Assembly (NCBI GenBank): GCA_002362735.1
Contig: DEUU01000012.1
Location: 1 to 5,985 of the forward strand
Source of the DNA: Dehalococcoidia bacterium UBA3254
GTDB lineage: Bacteria > Chloroflexota > Dehalococcoidia > Dehalococcoidales > UBA3254
Length of the DNA stretch: 5,985 nucleotides
Direction: 5' to 3'
The translations under genes and the position numbers were made by a program. The notes under the pieces were generated by a model. It saw only the letters and a list, made by a program, of their open reading frames with translations, made no database searches and was not told the origin of the DNA. Position 1 is the stretch's first letter; every line of letters begins with the position of its first letter. Below are positions 1 to 5,590 of this stretch, in pieces.

Positions 1-599
<599 letters not shown>

Positions 600-624
600 T
601 TATTCAACCTCCGTTAATTTATAG

Positions 625-918
625 TTATACTTTTTTTGCCAGAATATCGCTTTCGCGAAGGATGATCATTTCCACATCATCTATCTTGATTTCAGACCCA
701 CCGTATTTGGAATAGATGACGCGATCACCGACCTTAAGGTCTATCTCGATGCGCTTTCCTTCATCGGTCATTCTTCCGGGACCCACGGCAACGACCTCTC
801 CTTCCTGGGGTTTTTCTTTGGCGGTATCCGGTAGATAAATTCCACCTTTGGTCATTTCTTCCTTCTGCATGGGCTTGACAACCAAACGGTCAGCCAACGG
901 TTGTAATTTTGCTGCCAT
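625..918 (-). CDS. groES: Co-chaperonin GroES (Hsp10)
   Basis: GroES is the heptameric lid of the GroEL folding chamber. At 97 residues it has the usual family length. It opens with the conserved LQPLADRLVVKP strand. The GroEL-binding mobile loop is visible at about 17-35, with the typical TKGGIYLPDTA sequence. EVVAVGPGR follows at 41-49, then VGDRVIYSKYGGSEIKIDD at about 63-81 and a hydrophobic end before RESDILA. The start at 918 is fixed by a strong AGGAGG-type site (926-932) about seven bases upstream. It is the first gene of the operon, upstream of groEL by 34 bases. It is preceded by a CIRCE-like operator and a sigma70-type promoter, so HrcA-type heat-shock control is expected. Nothing is missing or broken. 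Confidence 0.98.
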   Translation of the reverse strand: MAAKLQPLADRLVVKPMQKEEMTKGGIYLPDTAKEKPQEGEVVAVGPGRMTDEGKRIEIDLKVGDRVIYSKYGGSEIKIDDVEMIILRESDILAKKV

Positions 919-959
919 TCTCTATCCTCCTCAATTTTGTTTGTCTCATATTAAATATT

Positions 960-986
960 TTAGCAGTCTCGGCTTAAGACTGCTAA
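960..986. promoter_or_regulatory. CIRCE-like HrcA operator (variant arms)
   Basis: The sequence is a perfect inverted repeat TTAGCAGTC-N9-GACTGCTAA. The published CIRCE consensus is TTAGCACTC-N9-GAGTGCTAA. The arm length, the 9-base spacer and the position over the groESL transcription start all fit CIRCE. The seventh base of the left arm is G instead of C, and the matching base of the right arm is C instead of G, so symmetry is kept. One further pair (959/987) extends the stem. HrcA is the expected repressor; its gene is not in this window. Confidence 0.85.
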
Positions 987-991
987 ATATA

Positions 992-1020
992 ATCATAGCG
1001 CAGATGTCTATATCGTGCAA
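992..1020 (-). promoter_or_regulatory. groESL promoter, sigma70/sigmaA type
   Basis: Read on the minus strand, TTGCAC (1015-1020) is followed after exactly 17 bases by TATGAT (992-997). The predicted transcription start, about 985, falls on the first bases of the CIRCE-like repeat, so a bound repressor would block initiation. An A/T-rich tract at about 1021-1056, directly upstream of the -35 box, could act as an UP element. The leader to the groES ATG would be about 67 bases. Confidence 0.8.
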
Positions 1021-1069
1021 ATAGGAAAAAAAGAAATTTTATTTAATTTGAGTAAGCCAAAGCGAATGA

Positions 1070-1097
1070 GAGTAATGTTTAAACCTTATAATTACTC
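1070..1097. repeat. Short inverted repeat in the groES/xre divergent spacer
   Basis: GAGTAAT (1070-1076) and ATTACTC (1091-1097) form a 7-base inverted repeat around a 14-base A/T-rich loop. It lies upstream of both divergent promoters. It could be a protein-binding site or chance in AT-rich DNA. No function can be assigned. Confidence 0.25.
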
Positions 1098-1152
1098 ATC
1101 AAGCCTTGTTTTTAGCCGATATGACGCTATTAACGGCTTTTTCACGCTTTCA

Positions 1153-1182
1153 TTGACTCACTTACCCGGGGTCGTGTAAAAT
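1153..1182 (+). promoter_or_regulatory. Promoter of the XRE regulator gene
   Basis: TTGACT (1153-1158) and TAAAAT (1177-1182) are separated by 18 bases. The predicted start of transcription is about 1188-1190, which coincides with the ATG at 1189. The spacer and -10 box are covered by the palindrome at 1161-1180, as expected for an autorepressed gene. Confidence 0.65.
1161..1180. promoter_or_regulatory. Predicted XRE operator O1 (8-4-8 palindrome)
   Basis: CTTACCCG-GGGT-CGTGTAAA is an imperfect copy of the perfect palindrome at 1455-1474. Its left arm matches at 6 of 8 bases and its right arm at 7 of 8, with the same 4-base spacer. In both copies the palindrome starts 16 bases before the -10 hexamer. 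Binding here would cover the spacer and -10 box of the regulator's own promoter. That it binds the protein encoded at 1189 is an inference. Confidence 0.55.
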
Positions 1183-1188
1183 CCGGTT

Positions 1189-1416
1189 ATGCCCAACAAG
1201 TATCATGCCGAACGTCCCCAGTGGGATAAAGAACGCATCCAGGCTCTCCGTCATCACCTGAAGTTGACCCAGCAAGAGCTCGCCGAACAATTGGGGACAC
1301 GCCAGCAGACTATCAGTGAGTGGGAGACCGGAATGTACCAGCCCCGTGGGGCTTCCGCCACACTACTTACCATGATCGCAGAAAAAGCCGCTTTCAAATA
1401 CGAAGCCAAACCCTAG
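1189..1416 (+). CDS. Small stand-alone XRE-family DNA-binding regulator
   Basis: The 75-residue protein is almost entirely one Cro/C1-type helix-turn-helix domain. Residues 12-24 form the first helix, TQQELAEQLG (27-36) the second, and TRQQTISEWETG (37-48) the recognition helix and its turn. YQPRGASATLLTMIAEKAAF closes the domain. There is no ligand-binding, peptidase or toxin-antitoxin partner domain. The start at 1189 has no Shine-Dalgarno sequence. A -10 box ends only six bases upstream, so translation from a leaderless mRNA is likely, as in some phage-type repressors. It diverges from groES, 270 bases away, and lies upstream of the DUF2851 gene. Palindromes in its own and the next promoter suggest that it represses both. 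The fold is certain; the targets are inferred. Confidence 0.9.
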   Translation: MPNKYHAERPQWDKERIQALRHHLKLTQQELAEQLGTRQQTISEWETGMYQPRGASATLLTMIAEKAAFKYEAKP

Positions 1417-1448
1417 TCCGTCCATTTTACCTAAATCAGAAGACTCAC

Positions 1449-1476
1449 TTGACAATTACACGGTAACGTGTAATAT
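1449..1476 (+). promoter_or_regulatory. Promoter for the DUF2851 transcript
   Basis: A perfect TTGACA (1449-1454) is followed after 16 bases by TAATAT (1471-1476). An alternative -10, TATATA at 1474-1479, would give a 19-base spacer. The predicted start, about 1483, leaves a leader of about 107 bases before the DUF2851 ATG. The whole spacer is occupied by the palindrome at 1455-1474, so this looks like a strong but repressible promoter. Confidence 0.75.
1455..1474. promoter_or_regulatory. Predicted XRE operator O2 (perfect 8-4-8 palindrome)
   Basis: ATTACACG-GTAA-CGTGTAAT has perfectly complementary 8-base arms with a 4-base spacer. It begins immediately after the -35 hexamer and ends inside the -10 hexamer, so a bound dimer would exclude RNA polymerase. 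A degenerate copy with identical geometry lies in the upstream XRE gene's own promoter. The symmetry is seen directly; the identity of the binding protein is inferred. Confidence 0.65.
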
Positions 1477-1501
1477 ATAAAAGGAGTGAGGGAGTTGTTT
1501 C

Positions 1502-1558
1502 AAGTTTTACGTTCTAAGTTTTTGGGAAAGTGGGATGGGAACTTACGACATAAAACTT
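1502..1558. repeat. Long imperfect inverted repeat in the DUF2851 leader
   Basis: Two 19-base arms (1502-1520 and 1540-1558) match at 16 of 19 positions when one is reverse-complemented. They flank a 19-base G-rich loop (1521-1539). The arms are composed of AAGTTTTA and TAAGTT-type segments, quite unlike the surrounding coding DNA. In RNA it would form a stem in the 5' leader, ending 31 bases before the DUF2851 ATG, which has no Shine-Dalgarno of its own. There is no T-run right after the stem, so it is not a standard terminator. It may be a dispersed intergenic repeat or a regulatory structure. Confidence 0.55.
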
Positions 1559-1589
1559 ATTATCTACAACATTTAGCTCGTTTAATAAA

Positions 1590-2930
1590 ATGCCGTCACC
1601 AAAAGTCAGAGAAATCAATGAGATAGAAGCGATCCGCCTCTGGCAGGAGAGATTAGCCCTGAAGAGCTGTCTGATTGATTTGTCCGGCAGACCGATAGAA
1701 GTAGTTTATCCAGGGAGGATTAATGACAGCCGGGGCGGTGATTTCCGGGATGCACTGGTGACAATCGGACAAGAAAACAAATCCGGATGCATCGAAATCC
1801 ATACGCATGCCAGCAACTGGCAATCTCACGGACATCACCTGGACCCTGCTTACAACCAGGTAGTACTGCATGTCGCCCTGGAAGGAGGCCGGGCCTTTAT
1901 AACCCGGTTACAAAACGGCAGCTCGGTTCCCACGGTAATTCTGGATCGCCTGATACACCAACAAAAGCGGGAAGGTTTCTCAAAATTAGCACACCGGTGT
2001 GACACTACCGGCAGACATCAGAATATGACTGAAATACTGGGGCGAGCCGGAGAAGAACGCTTTGAGAGACAGGTTCAGCGCTATTCCACAGAACTCGGCT
2101 TCCAGGAAGCGGATCAGGTGCTTTATGAAAATATCCTCGAAGCACTGGGATACACCAGAAACAAAGTCCCCTTCCGGCAACTGGCGGATAGAGCTCCTTT
2201 AAAATGGCTGGTAAAACTGGGGGCCGGAGAAAACTCGGCAGCCGAACGTCTGCTGTGCTGGCAGTCCGTTTTATGGGGGCTGAGCGGTCTGCTGCCTTCA
2301 CAGCGTCATTTGAATATACCAGGAGACGAATATATTGATAAACTCGAAACAAGATGGTTGAATTTTTCGCTTACAGATTCCTGTCCCCTGGTGTGGGACC
2401 TATATAAAGTCCGGCCGGAGAACTATCCGGTGCGCCGGATCGCGGCTCTGAGCTACCTGCTCCTCCGCAATCGTGACAAAGGCTGGCTGCAGACTTTTGA
2501 GGATCTGATCTGCCAGACGGATGCTTCCCGGGCGCATTTGACGCTGGAACCTGCCCTGATAATCACTGCTGAGGGTTACTGGGCGAACCGAAATGAATTC
2601 GGACCTTTTCAAGAGATAAAGAGCCCCGTCCTTCTGGGAAGTGGAAGAGCGGGAGAGATCCTGGTCAATGTGGTTTTACCCTTTTTCACGGCCTGGAGCC
2701 GCATCAACGCGAAGCTCGAACTGGCGTCGGCCGCCAGAGAAATTTTTCGACACTATCCCAGACTTCCGGAGAACTCTCTCGAGCGGCACATGCTAAATCA
2801 AATGAACATTGACCGCCAACTGGTAAATTCCGCCCGGCTGCAGCAAGGGCTCATCCAAATCTATAAGACTCTCTGTACCCAGGGCAAATGCGCGGAGTGC
2901 GAGTTGACGGATTGTACCTTTCTTCCCTGA
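1590..2930 (+). CDS. DUF2851 family protein
   Basis: The 446-residue product matches the DUF2851 family as I know it, a family without an assigned biochemical role. The conserved N-terminal block is clear: PGRIN (41-45), GGDFRDA (49-55), then CIEIHTHASNW (67-77), HGHHLDPAYN (80-89) and VVLHV (91-95). The spacing of the acidic residue D51 and the EIH motif recalls a nuclease-like active site, but that is speculation. The C-terminus has four cysteines, C429, C434, C437 and C442, arranged C-X4-C-X2-C-X4-C, suggesting a metal site. No signal peptide or membrane segment is seen, so it is probably cytoplasmic. The start at 1590 is the only ATG, GTG or TTG after an in-frame stop at 1551-1553, but it lacks a Shine-Dalgarno. 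It lies downstream of a promoter overlapped by a palindrome and is convergent with the MscS gene, 22 bases away. Confidence 0.9.
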   Translation: MPSPKVREINEIEAIRLWQERLALKSCLIDLSGRPIEVVYPGRINDSRGGDFRDALVTIGQENKSGCIEIHTHASNWQSHGHHLDPAYNQVVLHVALEGGRAFITRLQNGSSVPTVILDRLIHQQKREGFSKLAHRCDTTGRHQNMTEILGRAGEERFERQVQRYSTELGFQEADQVLYENILEALGYTRNKVPFRQLADRAPLKWLVKLGAGENSAAERLLCWQSVLWGLSGLLPSQRHLNIPGDEYIDKLETRWLNFSLTDSCPLVWDLYKVRPENYPVRRIAALSYLLLRNRDKGWLQTFEDLICQTDASRAHLTLEPALIITAEGYWANRNEFGPFQEIKSPVLLGSGRAGEILVNVVLPFFTAWSRINAKLELASAAREIFRHYPRLPENSLERHMLNQMNIDRQLVNSARLQQGLIQIYKTLCTQGKCAECELTDCTFLP

Positions 2931-2952
2931 CCGTTAAGAACCCTGCCGACCT

Positions 2953-4329
2953 TTAGTTGTGAAGCTTTTTGGCTGGTGTAATGTGCTCAGTATCAATTCC
3001 CTGTTCTTTCGGAAAAATCTGTGGCGGTGCATTTCCGAAATAAATTTTAGTGTGTGGCCAGGGTATTTCTATGCCCTCTTTATCGAAAGCCCTCTTTAAC
3101 CGGAGACGTAATTCACCCATCACGTCCCACTGCCGGATGGGCTTGGTGTCTCCCAATACTTTAATTTCGATCCCTGAATCTCCCAGCTTATCCACTCTGA
3201 TCGCCCTGGGAGGACTTATTATTGCCGGGGCCCATTGCGGATCTTCCGCGAGCTCTTTACCTACCCGGTTGATTACTTCCATCGCCTTATCAAGGTCCGT
3301 ATCATAAGATACGCTGATATTAATATTGGCTCTGGCCCATTGCTTTGTAAAATTGCTGGAGACGCGAATCTCTCCGTTCGGGACAGAATGGGTAATCCCA
3401 TCCAGATCTCTCAGAATCGTCCTTCTTAGATTAATCTCTTCAACCACCCCGGAAACATCTGCAATCTTGACGACATCTCCTTTACGGTACTGGTTTTCCA
3501 TAATGATGAACAAACCCGCCAGAATATCCTTAACCAGAGATTGGGCGCCGAAGCCCAGAGCCACCCCCACTACGGCTGTAGATGTCAAAACCGGAGTAAT
3601 TACCGCCCAATCTTTCCAGAGCTGAATGATGATCATTAATGCAAAAATGAAAATAATCACGATCTGGAGGGTCGTACTAATAACACTAACCAGTGTATCC
3701 GATCTTTTTTTAAGTTCCTCATCTGTTTGTTCGACGCCGGAATTACGGACGACGGTATGGATCACTCTCGGAACAATCAGGATGGTCAGCATGATTAACA
3801 CAATTCCCAGGATAACCAGAAAAGCCAGCCCGGCCAGGTGCTGGTTCAGCCAGTTATTGACCGCATCATTCTTGATATTCCACATATTCAGAAGCTGGAT
3901 CAATCCGAGAATACCGCTGACAATCGGGACACCGAAAATGAGAGTACTCATGATGATGTCATCCAGACTGGTATTGGTCATGGGACATATCTCCGCTTTG
4001 TACCATTTTAAAACAGCCATGATAACCGTGATAGCCGTATAAATACCCAGAGCCACAAAAAGCGTTGATATGATTCGGGTTTCAGTTTCTATCCAGGCTT
4101 CGGGAGTAACCGCGATTTTGTATCCGGCGAAGATGCCCAGCCAGACGCACCAGAAAAGTGTGGCAATACGCGTCTCATGCACCATGATATCATCGAAACA
4201 CGTTTTGGTTTTAGCGGTCATTTTATGGATAAAACTATAGAGAAGCCGGCGCAGAAAAAATAGTGCCCCGATAACCACGATACCGATTCCTACAGGCAGC
4301 GCCAGATTCAATAATACGTTCAGATTCAT
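2953..4329 (-). CDS. MscS-family mechanosensitive ion channel
   Basis: The 458-residue membrane protein has the MscS core at its C-terminal half. The pore-lining helix and its exit run from about 248 to 279, including VVGVALGFGAQSLVKDILAG. The beta domain follows (GDVVKIADVSGVVEEINLR, then HSVPNGEI near 314-321). The alpha/beta domain ends with GIEIPWPHTKIYF at 419-431. Five further hydrophobic stretches precede the core (about 5-30, 55-72, 84-108, 128-148 and 166-187), with another at 215-236, so it is larger than E. coli MscS (286 residues). Such channels open under membrane tension to release solutes during osmotic downshock. The start at 4329 follows GAGGGAG. A longer reading from 4365 is rejected because that ATG lies inside the -10 box. 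The gene has its own promoter and no operon partner. Confidence 0.95.
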   Translation of the reverse strand: MNLNVLLNLALPVGIGIVVIGALFFLRRLLYSFIHKMTAKTKTCFDDIMVHETRIATLFWCVWLGIFAGYKIAVTPEAWIETETRIISTLFVALGIYTAITVIMAVLKWYKAEICPMTNTSLDDIIMSTLIFGVPIVSGILGLIQLLNMWNIKNDAVNNWLNQHLAGLAFLVILGIVLIMLTILIVPRVIHTVVRNSGVEQTDEELKKRSDTLVSVISTTLQIVIIFIFALMIIIQLWKDWAVITPVLTSTAVVGVALGFGAQSLVKDILAGLFIIMENQYRKGDVVKIADVSGVVEEINLRRTILRDLDGITHSVPNGEIRVSSNFTKQWARANINISVSYDTDLDKAMEVINRVGKELAEDPQWAPAIISPPRAIRVDKLGDSGIEIKVLGDTKPIRQWDVMGELRLRLKRAFDKEGIEIPWPHTKIYFGNAPPQIFPKEQGIDTEHITPAKKLHN

Positions 4330-4332
4330 AGT

Positions 4333-4339
4333 CTCCCTC
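4333..4339 (-). promoter_or_regulatory. Ribosome binding site that fixes the MscS start
   Basis: GAGGGAG on the minus strand ends three bases before the ATG at 4329. Together with the promoter at 4361-4389 it supports the 458-residue protein over the 470-residue reading. Confidence 0.65.
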
Positions 4340-4360
4340 TTTGAAAAACATCTGCTAATA

Positions 4361-4389
4361 ATCATAAATACTTAAGCTCAATTTGGCAA
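4361..4389 (-). promoter_or_regulatory. Promoter of the MscS-family channel gene
   Basis: On the minus strand TTGCCA (4384-4389) is followed after 17 bases by TATGAT (4361-4366). Transcription should begin near 4354, giving a leader of about 25 bases with GAGGGAG (4333-4339) just before the ATG at 4329. The ATG at 4363-4365 is part of the -10 box and cannot be translated from this promoter. Confidence 0.75.
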
Positions 4390-4525
4390 CTCCTTGGAAA
4401 CTGAAACCTCAGGATCCTTTATTTTATCATTTATAATTCGATCGGAAATCCAGGATCGGTCTTGAGACAACCACTAATACCCCTTTTCCCAAACAATTCA
4501 AAATTAGATGTTAGGTGAATGATAG

Positions 4526-4858
4526 GACCCTGCCGAAAATTTCGGCTCATGATGACGCATCCGTTTTGTCGCCGCGTTCAGGTCACCCGGGGTATCCGTA
4601 TTATTAAGATATCTAGAGGCTGTCACCCGGCAGTCCAGGGAATATATCCGTCAGATCACTCCGTTTGATCTGGACCGGGTTTTAAACGAACCCTGGTTTC
4701 AACCCCTGCCAACGGTCGGAGTACGTTTAGTCAGTATTCTGGCCGACGGACATCAGCATACCGGCGAAGCTTCGTATATCCGGGACCTCCTTAAGACAAT
4801 GGAAAATCAGAAGCATCCTGGAAAATCCAGAGTCAGAAGTGGCCGTAAAAACGCTTAA
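4526..4858 (+). pseudogene. Decayed C-terminal half of a DinB/DUF664-like protein
   Basis: From 4556 to the TAA at 4856-4858 one frame is open for 100 codons and reads as the C-terminal part of a DinB-superfamily protein. FVAAFRSPG, VSVLLRYLEAV, REYIRQITPFDLDRVL, QPLPTVGVRLVSIL and DGHQHTGEASYIRDLL are recognisable; the last keeps the conserved histidine region. No ATG, GTG or TTG occurs in this frame before 4799, so it has no usable start. Just upstream DPAENFGS (4526-4549) continues the same frame and resembles the expected preceding segment, but two TGA codons (4550-4555) interrupt it. Further upstream TGA and TAG (4520-4525) break the frame again, and no N-terminal half is found. DinB-like proteins are four-helix, often metal-binding enzymes. 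The family call is from memory of its motifs; pseudogene status follows from the sequence. Confidence 0.75.
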
Positions 4859-5027
4859 AGCGACAGAGGTTTAATCTGGGAACGGTATTTTGCTGAAGAT
4901 ACTTAGTACTGGTGTCCCTTATCCCGATTTATTTTGTTAAGTTTTTTGATTTTAAATACGTAATCCGGCGGATGGCATCTCTCGCATTAAGCCCTAAGAT
5001 ACTCACAGCCGGTCTACTCAGACATGT

Positions 5028-5056
5028 TTGGCCGCAGAAGCTATTTAACATAGATT
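5028..5056 (+). promoter_or_regulatory. Weak promoter candidate for the HesB-like gene
   Basis: TTGGCC (5028-5033) and TAGATT (5051-5056) are 17 bases apart, each matching four of six consensus bases. If used, transcription would start near 5063 and give a leader of about 214 bases containing the hairpin at 5122-5164. It is the best spaced candidate I found in this region, but the support is modest. Confidence 0.3.
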
Positions 5057-5121
5057 AATTACAACCGCTACACAATCAGACTGGCAAGGATGATGATTTG
5101 ATCAGGCGGATATATCCAAAA

Positions 5122-5164
5122 GGGCTATCGTAAGATTGCTCTTTTTCTTAAGCAAAAATAGCCC
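5122..5164. repeat. Nested inverted repeat in the HesB-like gene leader
   Basis: An outer stem GGGCTAT (5122-5128) / ATAGCCC (5158-5164) encloses an inner stem TTGCT (5136-5140) / AGCAA (5151-5155) with a T-rich loop ending in TTA. No T-run follows on the plus strand, so it is not a typical terminator for that direction. On the minus strand only four T follow. It could be an RNA structure in the leader or a protein site. Confidence 0.4.
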
Positions 5165-5263
5165 GAATGAAGTATGGTGTGGATTTTTCAGACAGGCTAA
5201 AATGATGACAGAGTTAAAAGTTGAAAATAATAAGAGCCGTAATGCTAATCAATTTGGACTTGG

Positions 5264-5269
5264 AGGAGG
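5264..5269 (+). promoter_or_regulatory. Strong ribosome binding site that fixes the HesB-like start
   Basis: AGGAGG lies seven bases before the first of two adjacent ATG codons (5277 and 5280). The earlier in-frame starts, TTG at 5136 and ATG at 5202, have no comparable site. Confidence 0.85.
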
Positions 5270-5276
5270 ACGTGGA

Positions 5277-5579
5277 ATGATGGAAGTTAGCACGAGGGCC
5301 GTTCAAAAACTGAGAGAAGAGTTGATTCAGAAATGTCTTGATGCCGGAATCGGCTTCAGGATCAAAGTTAGTACCGACGAATCAGGGAAAATCACGTCAA
5401 ATATGAAATTTGACCGTCAGCGCGTGGGAGATATGGTGATCGATCTGGGAGGTGTAAAACTGTTCACCGATACCGGCAGTATCACTCACGTTCGAGATTA
5501 CCATCTGGACTACCTGGATAATCTGGACGGAGGATTTTTCCTGATCAAAAGCTCCGTAGAATCTAAAACCGCCCACTAG
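5277..5579 (+). CDS. HesB/IscA-fold protein lacking the cluster-binding cysteines
   Basis: The 100-residue protein follows the layout of A-type iron-sulfur carriers. VSTRAVQKLREELIQ (4-18) resembles the opening helix, GIGFRIKVS (24-32) the first strand, then MKFD (43-46), GDMVIDLGGVKLFTDTGSI (51-69) and the end LDYLDNLDGGFFLIKSS (77-93). In true carriers a cysteine lies after the first strand and a CGC motif near the C-terminus. Here the first region reads TDESGKITSN and the C-terminus stops without a CGC, leaving only Cys20 in the opening helix. A role in cluster delivery is therefore doubtful; a structural or binding role of the same fold is more likely. The start is fixed by AGGAGG at 5264-5269. 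It converges on the PRC-barrel gene with an 11-base gap. The fold assignment is by motif pattern, not by search. Confidence 0.75.
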   Translation: MMEVSTRAVQKLREELIQKCLDAGIGFRIKVSTDESGKITSNMKFDRQRVGDMVIDLGGVKLFTDTGSITHVRDYHLDYLDNLDGGFFLIKSSVESKTAH

Positions 5580-5590
5580 CATTCGAGTTC

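Larger units (their letters stand above)
4859..5276. other. Intergenic stretch of about 420 bases without a supported gene
   Basis: Base composition is AT-rich and no frame gives a protein with a credible start and ribosome site. It holds a weak promoter candidate (5028-5056), a nested inverted repeat (5122-5164) and the long leader of the HesB-like gene. The frame of that gene is open upstream from 5136, but the strong ribosome site at 5264-5269 argues that translation starts at 5277. I see no tRNA, riboswitch consensus or mobile-element end here. Confidence 0.6.

Noticed and set aside
1014..1021. XRE half-site CGTGCAAA at the groESL -35 box
   Set aside because: Only one degenerate half matches; the partner arm at the 8-4-8 spacing is absent, so control of groESL by the XRE protein is not supported.
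1114..1142. Terminator-like hairpin AGCCG/CGGCT followed by five T
   Set aside because: The stem has only five pairs around a 15-base loop, and no plus-strand gene lies upstream to be terminated.
2931..2952. Bidirectional terminator between the convergent DUF2851 and MscS genes
   Set aside because: The 22-base gap holds no inverted repeat or T-run; the same is true of the 11-base gap at 5580-5590.
3050..4042. Several plus-strand ORFs opposite the MscS-like gene
   Set aside because: They are antisense shadows of an unmistakable membrane protein and have no family resemblance.
4330..4365. Twelve-residue N-terminal extension of the MscS-like protein from the ATG at 4365
   Set aside because: That ATG is part of the predicted -10 box TATGAT, and a Shine-Dalgarno lies just before the ATG at 4329.
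4912..5058. Possible 48-codon ORF from GTG 4912
   Set aside because: No ribosome site, no recognisable motif, and it overlaps the promoter candidate for the next gene.
5136..5276. Longer HesB-like protein starting at TTG 5136 or ATG 5202
   Set aside because: Neither has a ribosome site, while AGGAGG is ideally placed for 5277, where the domain begins.
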